Source: Xylanibacter rarus (GTDB lineage: Bacteria > Bacteroidota > Bacteroidia > Bacteroidales > Bacteroidaceae). From it: a stretch of 64,000 nt of DNA. A program made the position numbers and the translations under genes. Position 1 is the first letter of the stretch. Each line of letters begins with the position of its first letter. Shown in pieces: positions 43,723 through 51,970 of this stretch. Location of the stretch: contig NZ_LFQU01000013.1 of NCBI RefSeq assembly GCF_001275135.1, positions 35,292 through 99,291 of the forward strand. The letters are read 5' to 3'. The notes below the pieces were generated by a model that saw only the letters and a list, made by a program, of their open reading frames with translations, was not told the origin of the DNA and did no database searches.

Positions 43723-44043
43723 TTATTCGAATCCCAGCTCGAGGCGTGCCTCCTCGCTGAGCATGCTCTGGTCCCATGCGGGCTCGAACACGAGGTTCAC
43801 CGTGGCCGACTTTACGCCGTCGAGGCTGTCTACCTTCTGCCTTACGTCCTCGAGGATGAAGTCTGCCGCCGGACATGTGGGCGCGGTGAAGGTCATGTCG
43901 ATGTCCACGGTGGCGTCGTCTTTCACGTCAATCTTGTAAATCAGTCCGAGGTCGTATATGTTTACGGGTATTTCCGGGTCGTATACAGTCTTGAGCACAT
44001 CTACTATTCTCTCTTCTATAGCTGTTTTTTCTTCTTGAGTCAT
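43723..44043 (-). CDS. DUF59/MIP18-type Fe-S assembly factor
   Basis: 106 residues, start at MTQEEKTAIEERI. The core VYDPEIPVNIYDLGLIYKID and the Cys motif TAPTCPAADFILEDVRQKV are those of the SufT/PaaD-like MIP18 family, which help mature Fe-S proteins. The conserved Cys is in TCPAAD. The longer frame to 44133 lacks family similarity upstream. Apparently transcribed with lpxH. Confidence 0.9.
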   Translation of the reverse strand: MTQEEKTAIEERIVDVLKTVYDPEIPVNIYDLGLIYKIDVKDDATVDIDMTFTAPTCPAADFILEDVRQKVDSLDGVKSATVNLVFEPAWDQSMLSEEARLELGFE

Positions 44044-44260
44044 GATTCTTATGTTATGATTAGTTGCATCATCTGTGTGCAGGCCGCTGCTTGTGCCGTG
44101 CCTGTTTGCCTGTTGCATAATAGGGCAATACAAAGATAGGTGAAAAAAAGCGTATTACAAAATTTATGCCGTTTTTTTGTGCCGTGCGGCGTTCTGTTGT
44201 GCCACGGCTGTTGCCCTGCCTGTGCAGCGGAGTGGTGTTGGCTGAGATTGGACTTTGCGC

Positions 44261-44304
44261 AAAAAGAAGCCCGGACGCAAGCGTATGGCAGAAGGCGTCC
44301 GGGC
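44261..44304 (-). terminator. Terminator of the lipoprotein gene (minus strand)
   Basis: A perfect 10-bp stem (44269-44278 with 44295-44304, GCCCGGACGC) is followed on the minus strand by TTCTTTTTG. Confidence 0.8.
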
Positions 44305-44321
44305 GGATTCAGTTGTAGTAA

Positions 44322-44894
44322 TTATTGATTGTCTTGCTGTTTTTCGGTTGCAGGCAGAGTGACAGTTGTTGCTGTGTAGTCTTCAACTTGTTTCCCGTCG
44401 ATTTTCACGTTCTTGATGTTGAGTGTCAGCGTCAGCTTGTTGTCCTCCCCGTTGTATGATGCTGTCGTAACGGCCACGTCGGCAGTAGCCTTTACGGTGT
44501 TCTCGCCGGCCTGGTATTCAAAGTTGCAGATGCAGCTGTCGGCTGTCATGCTTACAATGTTGTTGGCATATCCGCTTATTCTGTAGCTTACGCTGCATGT
44601 GTCGGCCTTGTATGTGTTGAGCGCCTGCTCGAGGTTTTCTGCTGCAACAACGTCCTTTATGATGTTGCTTACGGGCAGGTTGAACTGCATGTCGGCTGTT
44701 CCGAGAGTTACGGTCATTGCCGAGTCGGCTGTAGCTTCGCCGTATTCCATGCTGTTTACATATGTGCCGGGCATTGCGCTGAGTACTTCCTGTGGTACGC
44801 TTACGCCGTTGTCTTCATCGTCGTCGCAAGATGTCATTGTTGCTGTGAGGCATAAGCCCATGATAAATCCAAATATTAATTTCAAAGATTTCAT
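44322..44894 (-). CDS. Putative lipoprotein of unknown function
   Basis: 190 residues with a lipoprotein signal (TMTSCDDDED, Cys about 23) followed by an acidic stretch. The body has repeated beta-rich segments rich in Thr, Val and Ala (for example TVKATADVAVTTASYNGEDNKLTLTLNIKNV). It resembles Bacteroidota DUF4840-like lipoproteins, but that is from memory and unsure. Acidic residues right after the Cys may promote surface export in this phylum. The single gene has its own terminator. Confidence 0.7.
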   Translation of the reverse strand: MKSLKLIFGFIMGLCLTATMTSCDDDEDNGVSVPQEVLSAMPGTYVNSMEYGEATADSAMTVTLGTADMQFNLPVSNIIKDVVAAENLEQALNTYKADTCSVSYRISGYANNIVSMTADSCICNFEYQAGENTVKATADVAVTTASYNGEDNKLTLTLNIKNVKIDGKQVEDYTATTVTLPATEKQQDNQ

Positions 44895-45296
44895 TGCTTT
44901 TTTGTTTTTAATTTTACGTTATTTTGTTTGTGAGTACTCGTAATTGTAAATGTTACGGCGACAGAAAACTTGCATGGGGGTATGGTTAAAACTTGTAAAA
45001 ATATATTTTCTACACTGAAAACTCTGTCATCATCTGCCGTAGTCAATGCTTTTCTGCCGGCCTTTTTTTGCTGCCTTTCACCGGCGTTGCATAGACCTGG
45101 ATTGTGGTGATTTAGGCTGTTGTATGGCATTGCCATTGAGACTGATTTCTAAAAGACCGCCTTTCGCCTTCTGAAAGGCCACATATTGCACGCTAAAAGG
45201 CCACCTTTTAGAAGCTAAAAGATGGCCTTTTGTAACGTGTTGGATGTCAGACTGTTGCGCGGTTGCGTGCTTTGCCTTTGCAGGGCGGCGTTTTTC
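44895..45296. other. Intergenic region with dyad array 6
   Basis: Upstream region of the lipoprotein plus a four-unit dyad array. No gene is supported; an 81-codon minus-strand frame (44891-45136) has no protein-like features. Confidence 0.6.
45151..45258 (-). repeat. Dyad array 6 (4 x 22 bp) with conserved flank
   Basis: Units at 45151, 45173, 45195 and 45217 span 84 bp. The second unit's right arm is degenerate (ATATTGC). The conserved flank is on the right, read on the minus strand (45235-45258), so the element is inverted relative to arrays 1 and 5. It begins 63 bases downstream of radC. Confidence 0.85.
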
Positions 45297-45989
45297 CTAC
45301 AGCCGTCCCTCCTCAGAATAGCTGTAATATCGTCCGTCGGTGATTATCAGATGGTCGAGAAAGTGCAGGCGCATTATCTCGCACGCCTTCTTCATGCGCT
45401 GCGTCAGCCTGTCGTCGTCGCCGCTCGGCATGGGGTTGTTGCTCGGATGGTTGTGGCAGAGCACCACGATGGTGGCGTTGCACAGCAGTGCGTTCTTTAT
45501 CACCACGCGTATATCCACCGCCGTCTCGGTTATGCCGCCGTGCGACAGCTGCATGTCTTTTATCAGCTTGCAGTTTTGGTTCATCAGCAAGATCCATGCC
45601 TCCTCTTCGCTCAAGTCCTGCATCTTTGGGTGCATAAACTCGTAGATTGCAGCTGCCGAGTCGAGCCGCTTGCGCTCTTCGGCCTTCTCGGCCTGCCGGC
45701 GCTTGCCCAGCTCGCAGGCTGCCAGTATGGTTACGGCCTTGGCCGGTCCCAGGCCCTTGTAGTTGCCGGAGGTGAGCTGGCCGATGCTCATCTTGCCGAG
45801 AGAGTTAAGGTTGTTGTTGCAGTCGTTGAGCACTCTCTTCATGAGGTCTACCGCACTTTCTTCGGGTGAGCCCGAGCCTATGAGTATAGCCAGCAGTTCG
45901 GCGTTCGACAGCGCTTGTGCCCCGAGCCGCATCATCTTTTCGCGTGGCCGGTCGTCCTCGGCCCATTGGTTTATGCTTAGTTTTGACAT
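45297..45989 (-). CDS. radC: RadC-family JAB-domain protein
   Basis: 230 residues. An N-terminal UPF0758 helix-hairpin-helix region (REKMMRLGAQALSNAELLAILIGSG and GLGPAKAVTILAACELGKR) is followed by a JAB/MPN domain with HNHPSNNPMPSGDD, the zinc-site motif. Long annotated as DNA repair, the family's real function is uncertain. It lies downstream of a glycosyltransferase but is separated from it by the second four-helix-bundle element. Confidence 0.92.
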   Translation of the reverse strand: MSKLSINQWAEDDRPREKMMRLGAQALSNAELLAILIGSGSPEESAVDLMKRVLNDCNNNLNSLGKMSIGQLTSGNYKGLGPAKAVTILAACELGKRRQAEKAEERKRLDSAAAIYEFMHPKMQDLSEEEAWILLMNQNCKLIKDMQLSHGGITETAVDIRVVIKNALLCNATIVVLCHNHPSNNPMPSGDDDRLTQRMKKACEIMRLHFLDHLIITDGRYYSYSEEGRL

Positions 45990-46000
45990 ATTGTTCTAAA

Positions 46001-46730
46001 TTGAGAATTGAGAGTTGAGAATGGAAAATTATGATTTGCCTTTTTTGATTATTATTGTGTTGCTTTGTTTGCAGATTGGACGTGTACAAAACAAGTTAGA
46101 TTGTTACAAAATGTAGAAATGGGGTAATAGTAGGGCACGTAAATATCTCTGCTTATGGCACTAAACTGCTTTTTGATGTTTTTATAATTTTGGTGAGTAT
46201 GCGTATAATTTCCTCGTTGTCGTTCATCATAGATTGCAGTTGCCTGTCCGTAATATAATGGCCGCTGTTAAGCATTTTCAGCCAATATTCCGTTTCGTCG
46301 GCTTCTTTTAGCGCAATGCTCAGCTTATGTATAAAGTCAATTTTGCTTTGTGCGTTTCTGCTTTCAGCTGTATTGGCTCCGATACTTGTGCCGCTTCTAA
46401 GTATCTGGTTTGCTATAATGTGTTCGTGTTTCACCTCAACAAGGTATCTGTACATATTGACTATACGTGCAGAAAAGGCCTCGGTCTTAGTTTGTATTAT
46501 GTTTTCTTTCCGTTGTAGCATTAGTGTTGTTTTAAGGTTATAAAGGTAAAGAATAAGGTTGTAAAGGTAAAAAGAATGAAGCGTATGCCGATTGCATGAA
46601 TTAAATATGCAGCAGATTGCTGTCAGCAGATTGCTTTAATTGAAGAATTGAGAATGAATAATCAGATTACATCAAAATTATACCTTTCAAAGGTAATCAT
46701 AATTATCCATTCTCAATTCTCCATTCTCAC
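46001..46730. mobile_element. Inverted-repeat-bracketed four-helix-bundle element B
   Basis: The left arm (46001-46036) and right arm (46695-46730) are imperfect inverted repeats of 36 bases (about 30 matching), made of GAGAATTGAGAATGG-type words. The 46153-46521 gene lies between. The right arm covers the stop codon of the glycosyltransferase. Arms of this type are common low-complexity sequences, so mobility is inferred from similarity in layout to element A. Confidence 0.45.
46153..46521 (-). CDS. Four-helix-bundle protein (S23/IVP family), second copy
   Basis: 122 residues, clearly the same family but a different branch from the gene at 41104. Marks are FSARIVNMYRYLVEVKHEHIIANQILRSGTSIGANTAESRNAQSK and FIHKLSIALKEADETEYWLKMLNSGHYI. 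The AESRNAQSKIDF segment is typical of this branch. It lies between glycosyltransferase and radC genes and is bracketed by inverted repeats. Confidence 0.85.
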   Translation of the reverse strand: MLQRKENIIQTKTEAFSARIVNMYRYLVEVKHEHIIANQILRSGTSIGANTAESRNAQSKIDFIHKLSIALKEADETEYWLKMLNSGHYITDRQLQSMMNDNEEIIRILTKIIKTSKSSLVP

Positions 46731-47764
46731 TTATAAAAGTTTTTGTCGAATGCATGAAACTCGTCGTGCTTCAGCACGCAGCGCTTCCACCATGCAGTGA
46801 TGAATCCGCATCCGTAGCCGAACAGCTGGATGAACGATGCCGGGATGCTGAGCAGCCCGACCTTAAAGCTGCGGTTGCTTATTGACGAGTCGATGAGTAT
46901 CAGCAGGCAGTAGAGAAGTATCGGAAGCCAGGGCCCGGCGCACAGCCAGTACCACTTGTCGATGCTGTCGTATTCCATCAGCACACGCCCCACGGCAGAT
47001 GTCAGCACCAGGGCCGTCACGCCTACGGTGAACACCGTCGGCAGCATGTGCACTATCTTGAGCGATTCGGGATACTTCTTGTAAAGGTTTATTCGCGCTA
47101 TTCCGCTGTTGAACACCTGCCGGTAGAACTTGCGGAAGTCGGTGCGGCGCTTGTGCCAAACCCATGCGTCGGGGAACAGGCGGCAGTTGCAGCCCGCCTT
47201 GAATATGCGTATGCTGAAGTCGATGTCCTCGCCGAAGCGCATCTTTGAGAATCCTCCCAGCTTCAGATATACGCTGCGGCGTATGCCCATGTTGTACGAA
47301 CGGGGATAAAACTTGTCGAGCTTCTTCTTTCCGCCCCTTATGCCTCCGGTGGTGAAAAAGCTTGTCATGGAGTAGCTTATGGCCTTCTGCGTGTCGGTGA
47401 ACGAGTCGTGCGCGCGGTCAGGACCGCCGAAGGCGTCGGCCCCGGTCTTGGCCAGTTCGGCGTCTACTGCCGCGAGATAGCCCTCGGGCAGCACCACGTC
47501 AGAGTCGAGCACAATGAGATATTCTCCTTTAGAGTGCTCCGCTCCATAGTTGCGGCTCTGTCCCGGTCCGCTGTTCTTCTTCATAAAATACTGAATGTCG
47601 AGCGCTCCGCTGTATCCCTCGCATACGCTCTTGCATGTGCGTGTGCTGCCGTCTTCAACAATAATCACCTCAAAGTCCTTCACGGTCTGTGCCGTAAGGC
47701 TCTTCAGCAGTTCGTCAACTTCCTCCGGGCGGTTGAACACCGGTATGATAAAAGAATATTTCAT
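46727..47764 (-). CDS. Glycosyltransferase family 2, membrane-associated
   Basis: 345 residues, start at MKYSFIIPVFNRPEEVDELLKSL. The GT-A nucleotide-sugar fold shows VIIVEDGST, the acidic metal motif LDSDVVLP and FGGPDRAHDSFTDTQKA. After the catalytic part it has two or three C-terminal hydrophobic segments (about 235-330) that would anchor it in the inner membrane. The sugar and acceptor are unknown. It could act in polysaccharide or lipid glycosylation. Confidence 0.87.
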   Translation of the reverse strand: MKYSFIIPVFNRPEEVDELLKSLTAQTVKDFEVIIVEDGSTRTCKSVCEGYSGALDIQYFMKKNSGPGQSRNYGAEHSKGEYLIVLDSDVVLPEGYLAAVDAELAKTGADAFGGPDRAHDSFTDTQKAISYSMTSFFTTGGIRGGKKKLDKFYPRSYNMGIRRSVYLKLGGFSKMRFGEDIDFSIRIFKAGCNCRLFPDAWVWHKRRTDFRKFYRQVFNSGIARINLYKKYPESLKIVHMLPTVFTVGVTALVLTSAVGRVLMEYDSIDKWYWLCAGPWLPILLYCLLILIDSSISNRSFKVGLLSIPASFIQLFGYGCGFITAWWKRCVLKHDEFHAFDKNFYK

Positions 47765-47830
47765 TTGTCCTGTAAGGTTAACGGTTACTTTATGTTTGCA
47801 CCTCCTCTGCATGGAGGATTATAAAAGAGA

Positions 47831-47902
47831 AGGAGCCAAGCCTTCGGTAAGGAAACCGCATCGCGATGTGTCAGCGGTCGCCGTGCCGAAGCCCTGGCTC
47901 CT
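47831..47902 (-). terminator. Structured terminator-like region downstream of efp
   Basis: Outer arms 47831-47847 and 47886-47902 pair over about 16 bp with a mismatch, and the loop contains the palindrome ATCGCGAT. On the minus strand it is followed by a pyrimidine-rich TCTCTTTTAT. Confidence 0.6.
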
Positions 47903-47938
47903 TGTTTGTTTATGTTCTCAACGTCAGGTTGAGCATGC

Positions 47939-48505
47939 TTATTCCTTTACACGGTTCAGATAGCTTCCGTCGCGTGTGTCAACCTGGATGAGGTCGCCTT
48001 CGTTGATGAACAGCGGCACTCTCACCTCAACACCGGTTTCGAGTGTAGCCGGCTTTGTGGCATTGGTAGCTGTGTCGCCCTTGATGCCCGGCTCGCTGTG
48101 TGTTACGCGCAAGTTTGTCTTTACAGGCATTTCGGCATAGAGGATAGTTCCGTCTGTAGTGTCGGTTACAACCTCAACGATGTCGCTCTCCTTCATGAAG
48201 TCAACGCCGATGATAGCGTCCTTGGCGATAGGAATCTGCTCGAAAGTTTCCTGGTTCATGAAGATAAGACCTGTTGTATCCTCATAAAGATACTGATACG
48301 GACGGTGCTCTATTCTTACGTCTTCGAGCTTGAAGCCAACCTGGAATGTGCGCTCCAGAACGCGGCCGTCGGTCACGTTCTTCAGTTTTGTACGCATAAC
48401 GGTGTTACCCTTACCTGGCTTAACGTGCTGGAAGTCGATGCAAATCCATACCTGATTGTCCATGCGGATGCATGTTCCTTTTTTAATTTCCTGTGAGTTA
48501 ATCAT
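47939..48505 (-). CDS. efp: Elongation factor P
   Basis: Rescues ribosomes stalled at polyproline. The 188 residues have three beta domains: an N-terminal KOW-like part with the loop VKPGKGNTVMRTKLKN (the modifiable basic residue sits in PGKGN), a middle OB domain and a C-terminal OB domain with GDTATNATKPATLETG and VPLFINEGDLIQVDTRDGSYLNRV. A -7-like box lies at 48631-48638 on the minus strand. Confidence 0.96.
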   Translation of the reverse strand: MINSQEIKKGTCIRMDNQVWICIDFQHVKPGKGNTVMRTKLKNVTDGRVLERTFQVGFKLEDVRIEHRPYQYLYEDTTGLIFMNQETFEQIPIAKDAIIGVDFMKESDIVEVVTDTTDGTILYAEMPVKTNLRVTHSEPGIKGDTATNATKPATLETGVEVRVPLFINEGDLIQVDTRDGSYLNRVKE

Positions 48506-48630
48506 TGTTCGTAATATATGAATTTATTGTTGATTCCTGACTGCTGACGGGCGGGCGCCTCGTCTCTTGCTGCGGGCTTTTGCCCCGTGCCAAAGCATCA
48601 TTATGTTGTAAATGTTTGGCTTTCAGGGCG

Positions 48631-48661
48631 CAAAGTTACGATTTTTTTAGAAAAAAACATA
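48631..48661 (-). promoter_or_regulatory. Probable promoter of efp
   Basis: Minus strand TAACTTTG (48631-48638) with a near-match TATG at 48658-48661, 19 bases upstream. It is divergent from the rpmH promoter. Confidence 0.5.
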
Positions 48662-48689
48662 AAAGTTTGACCTAAAAAACGCTTAATTC

Positions 48690-48720
48690 TTGGTTATTTA
48701 AAAAGAAATGTGTACTTTTG
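48690..48720 (+). promoter_or_regulatory. Promoter of rpmH
   Basis: TTGG (48690-48693), 19 bases, TACTTTTG (48713-48720). The -33 box has one mismatch to TTTG. Confidence 0.6.
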
Positions 48721-48765
48721 CAGCCCAAAGCGAGGAATAAAATAAACAATAAATAATTAAATAAG

Positions 48766-48921
48766 ATGAAAAGAACATTTCAGCCGCACAACAGAAAGAG
48801 AGTGAACAAGCACGGTTTCCGTGAGAGAATGGCTACAAAGAACGGCCGTCGCGTGCTTGCAGCACGTCGTGCAAAAGGGCGTAAAAAGCTTACAGTTTCT
48901 GACGAGAACCACGGTAAATAA
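48766..48921 (+). CDS. rpmH: 50S ribosomal protein L34
   Basis: Fifty-one residues, not long enough for a 60-codon cutoff. It opens [20 protein letters not shown] and continues [27 protein letters not shown], an unmistakable L34. It is followed by a strong terminator, then the PASTA gene. Confidence 0.97.
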   Translation: MKRTFQPHNRKRVNKHGFRERMATKNGRRVLAARRAKGRKKLTVSDENHGK

Positions 48922-48952
48922 CCAAATGTTCCAAAGAAATTAAACGGGAAAT

Positions 48953-48996
48953 GAGAAAGAAGTAAAGTAATATCTTTGCTTCTTTCTCTTTTTTTT
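48953..48996 (+). terminator. Terminator after rpmH
   Basis: A 15-bp stem (48953-48967 with 48974-48988, GAGAAAGAAGTAAAG, one mismatch) is followed by eight T. Confidence 0.88.
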
Positions 48997-49025
48997 ATAC
49001 CTTTGCAGAAAAACCTACGACATAG

Positions 49026-49739
49026 ATGAAGACAAAAGATTTCTTCGGAAAAATCTTTAGTTTAAGGCTTTGGGCCAACTTCCTTGCAATGTTCCTGGTC
49101 GTTGTCCTGCTGTGCTGGGGCGTGAAGATGGGCATCGACATATACACCCATCATGGCGAGAAGATAAAGATACCGGACGTGAGGCATAAGCTCTTTGCCG
49201 ATGCCGAGCATATCCTCAACGACAGAGGCCTGCAGATTGTTGTCAGCGACACCGGATACGTCAAGACGCTTCCGCCCGACTGTATCCTTGAACAGTCGCC
49301 CGAGGCAGGAAGGGAAGTTAAGTCTGGCCGTGTGGTTTATGTCGTCATCAACTCTTCGAGCTCGCCGATGCTGACCATACCCGACATCATCGACAACTGT
49401 TCTTACCGCGAGGCGCGCGCCAAGCTGATGGCAATGGGCTTCAAGGTCGGCCCGACGGAGTTTATCCCGGGCGAGAAAGACTGGGTGTACGGGCTGAAGT
49501 CGAAGGGCAAGAGCCTGCGCAACGGACAGAAAGTGTCGGTAAACGACGTGCTCGTGCTTCAGGTGGGAGACGGTATGCGCGACATGAACGACTCGATAAT
49601 ATACGCTGATCCAGATTTCTATTATGACGGCAGTGCCGACTCTACCATGCATCACGACATGGCAGACCCGTCGGTTCAGGGCGTGCAGACGCAGGGAGGC
49701 GATGTCGACGAGTTTGAGGTGGTCACCGGTCCGGAATGA
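49026..49739 (+). CDS. PASTA-domain membrane protein
   Basis: 237 residues: a short cytoplasmic start, one transmembrane helix (about 17-37) and two to three PASTA domains (from about 48), each with the PDV…A…L…GL pattern, for example IKIPDVRHKLFADAEHILNDRGL and LTIPDIIDNCSYREARAKLMAMGFKVG. PASTA domains bind peptidoglycan or its precursors. Unlike the Gram-positive kinases, no kinase domain is attached. An acidic tail follows. It precedes rluD and ddl, a common Bacteroidota arrangement. Confidence 0.9.
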   Translation: MKTKDFFGKIFSLRLWANFLAMFLVVVLLCWGVKMGIDIYTHHGEKIKIPDVRHKLFADAEHILNDRGLQIVVSDTGYVKTLPPDCILEQSPEAGREVKSGRVVYVVINSSSSPMLTIPDIIDNCSYREARAKLMAMGFKVGPTEFIPGEKDWVYGLKSKGKSLRNGQKVSVNDVLVLQVGDGMRDMNDSIIYADPDFYYDGSADSTMHHDMADPSVQGVQTQGGDVDEFEVVTGPE

Positions 49740-49802
49740 TGATGGCTGCCATGGCCGTGCGGGTTATGATGCCGCAGGCTTTCTGTAAAACGAGATATTT
49801 AT

Positions 49803-50852
49803 ATGACAGACAATTATATAGAGGAACTTGAGGACGACGAGCAGCAACAGCTGTATGAGCATCTGCGCATAGTCGTGGACAAAGGACAGATGCCCCTGCG
49901 CATCGACAAGTACATGTTCGAGAAGCTGCAGCACACAAGCCGCAACCGCATTCAGCGTGCGGCTGACGCAGGATTCGTGCATGTCAACGACGTTCCGGTG
50001 AAGAGCAACTATAAGGTTCGCCCGCTCGACGTCATAACCCTGATGCTCGACCGCCCTCAGTATGACAACACAATAGAGCCCGAGGACATTCCGCTGGATG
50101 TGGTCTATGAAGATTCGGAGCTGATAGTGATAAACAAGCCTGCCGGACTTGTTGTCCATCCGGGCTGCGGCAACTATCACGGCACATTGGTCAATGCCAT
50201 AGCATGGCATCTGCGCGACCTGCCTTCGTATAACCCCAATGACCCAGAAGTGGGCCTTGTTCACCGTATTGACAAGGACACAAGCGGCCTTTTGGTCATT
50301 GCCAAGACGCCGGACGCAAAGACAAAGCTCGGCGCACAGTTCTTCAACAAAACTACACACCGCAGCTACAACGCCATGGTGTGGGGCAACTTCACCGAAG
50401 ATGAAGGGCGCATTGAGGGCAACATCGGCCGCGATCCTAAGGACAGGCTCCGCATGGCGGTGTTCTCGCCCGACTCGGGTATAGGCAAGCATGCCGTAAC
50501 CCACTACCGCGTGATAGAGCGCTTCGGCTATGTCACTCTGGTTGAGTGCATCCTTGAGACCGGCCGCACCCATCAGATACGTGCCCATATGCGGCATATC
50601 GGCCATCCGCTCTTCGGCGACGAGCGCTACGGAGGCACCGTCATACTGCGCGGAAACCGCAGCGGCAGCTACAAGCAGTTTATAGAGAACTGCCTGAAGA
50701 TATGTCCGCGCCAGGCGCTTCATGCCCGCACGCTCGGCTTCGTGCATCCCAAGACCGGCAAGCAGCTCGACTTCACCTCGCAGCTTCCTGCCGACATGGA
50801 GCAGCTGATAGGGCGTTGGAGGACTTATATAAACGGAAATGAATTTAAATAA
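49803..50852 (+). CDS. rluD: RluA-family 23S rRNA pseudouridine synthase
   Basis: 349 residues. An S4-like RNA-binding domain (RIDKYMFEKLQHTSRNRIQRAADAGFVHVND) is followed by the catalytic domain with HRIDKDTSGLLVIAKT, where Asp is the nucleophile, and GRTHQIRAHMRHIGHPLFGD. This is the RluC/RluD branch; I use rluD as the nearest name but cannot exclude another site specificity. It is 8 bases before ddl. Confidence 0.85.
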   Translation: MTDNYIEELEDDEQQQLYEHLRIVVDKGQMPLRIDKYMFEKLQHTSRNRIQRAADAGFVHVNDVPVKSNYKVRPLDVITLMLDRPQYDNTIEPEDIPLDVVYEDSELIVINKPAGLVVHPGCGNYHGTLVNAIAWHLRDLPSYNPNDPEVGLVHRIDKDTSGLLVIAKTPDAKTKLGAQFFNKTTHRSYNAMVWGNFTEDEGRIEGNIGRDPKDRLRMAVFSPDSGIGKHAVTHYRVIERFGYVTLVECILETGRTHQIRAHMRHIGHPLFGDERYGGTVILRGNRSGSYKQFIENCLKICPRQALHARTLGFVHPKTGKQLDFTSQLPADMEQLIGRWRTYINGNEFK

Positions 50853-50860
50853 AATATTGT

Positions 50861-51877
50861 ATGAAGAATTTAAAGAGAACTATTGCCATCGTGTGCGGTG
50901 GAGATTCCTCAGAGTATGAGGTTTCATTGCGCTCTGCACAGGGCCTTTACTCTTTTTTTGACAAGGAGCGTTACAATGTGTATATTGTTGTTGTGAGAAG
51001 CCTTGACTGGCATGTCAACCTTCCTGACGGCACAACAGCCCGCATTGACCGCAACGATTTCTCATTCATGGAGAATGGTAAACTGGTGCAGTTTGACTAT
51101 GCTTATATCACCATACACGGCACACCGGGCGAGAACGGCATCATGCAGGGATATTTTGAGCTTGTGCATGTGCCTTATTCAACAAGCAGCGTGCTTGTTG
51201 AGGCGCTCACTTTCAACAAGTTTGTGCTTAACCAGTATCTGCGCGGCTACGGCGTAAGAGTGGCCGACAGCCTGCTGATACGCAAGGGATATGAGGAGAT
51301 TGTAAGCGACGACGAGATAGAGGAGCGCATCGGCATGCCTTGCTTCGTTAAGCCTGCGGCCGACGGCAGCAGCTTCGGAGTGTCGAAGGTGAAGAACAAA
51401 GACCAGCTTGCTCCGGCCATACGCAAGGCCATGCTCGAGAGCGAGGATGTGATGGTGGAACGTTACATGGAAGGAACAGAGATATCGATAGGCTGCTACA
51501 AGACTCACGACAAGACCGTGGTGCTGCCTGCAACAGAGGTGGTTACGCAGCGCGAGTTTTTCGATTACGACGCCAAGTACAACGGACAGGTGCAGGAGAT
51601 TACGCCGGCACGCCTCAGTGAGGAGACCACAAAGCGCGTAAACGAGATTACAAGCCAGATTTATGACATACTCCACTGCAACGGAATAATCCGCATCGAC
51701 TACATCATCAGCCGCGGAAAGGGCAGCGACGGCCAGGAGGTTGACAAGGTGAACATGATAGAGATCAACACCACTCCGGGCATGACAGCCACCAGCTTTA
51801 TTCCGCAGCAGGTTAAGGCTGCCGGCCTTAACATGACGGATGTGCTGACAGACATCGTGGAAAACCAGTTCAGATAA
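50861..51877 (+). CDS. ddl: D-alanine–D-alanine ligase
   Basis: Joins two D-Ala to make the end of the peptidoglycan stem. The 338 residues have the ATP-grasp layout: IAIVCGGDSSEYEVSLRSA at the start, HGTPGENGIMQGYFEL, CFVKPAADGSSFGVSKV and IEINTTPGMTATSFIPQQVK. It lies outside the division cluster that carries murG and murC. Confidence 0.95.
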   Translation: MKNLKRTIAIVCGGDSSEYEVSLRSAQGLYSFFDKERYNVYIVVVRSLDWHVNLPDGTTARIDRNDFSFMENGKLVQFDYAYITIHGTPGENGIMQGYFELVHVPYSTSSVLVEALTFNKFVLNQYLRGYGVRVADSLLIRKGYEEIVSDDEIEERIGMPCFVKPAADGSSFGVSKVKNKDQLAPAIRKAMLESEDVMVERYMEGTEISIGCYKTHDKTVVLPATEVVTQREFFDYDAKYNGQVQEITPARLSEETTKRVNEITSQIYDILHCNGIIRIDYIISRGKGSDGQEVDKVNMIEINTTPGMTATSFIPQQVKAAGLNMTDVLTDIVENQFR

Positions 51878-51899
51878 AATTCTGAAACTTTTTAAATAT

Positions 51900-51942
51900 A
51901 CGGTTAAGAGAGCCGGGATTGAAGGCTCTTTTAACCGTTTTA
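51900..51942 (+). terminator. Terminator after ddl
   Basis: A 15-bp stem (51900-51914 with 51924-51938, one G·U) is followed by TTTT. Confidence 0.8.
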
Positions 51943-51970
51943 CAGAATAACAATAAAATTTTTTCGTACT

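Noticed and set aside
42965-43939. A 324-codon plus-strand frame opposite lpxH and the DUF59 gene
   Set aside because: It spans two real genes and their gap.
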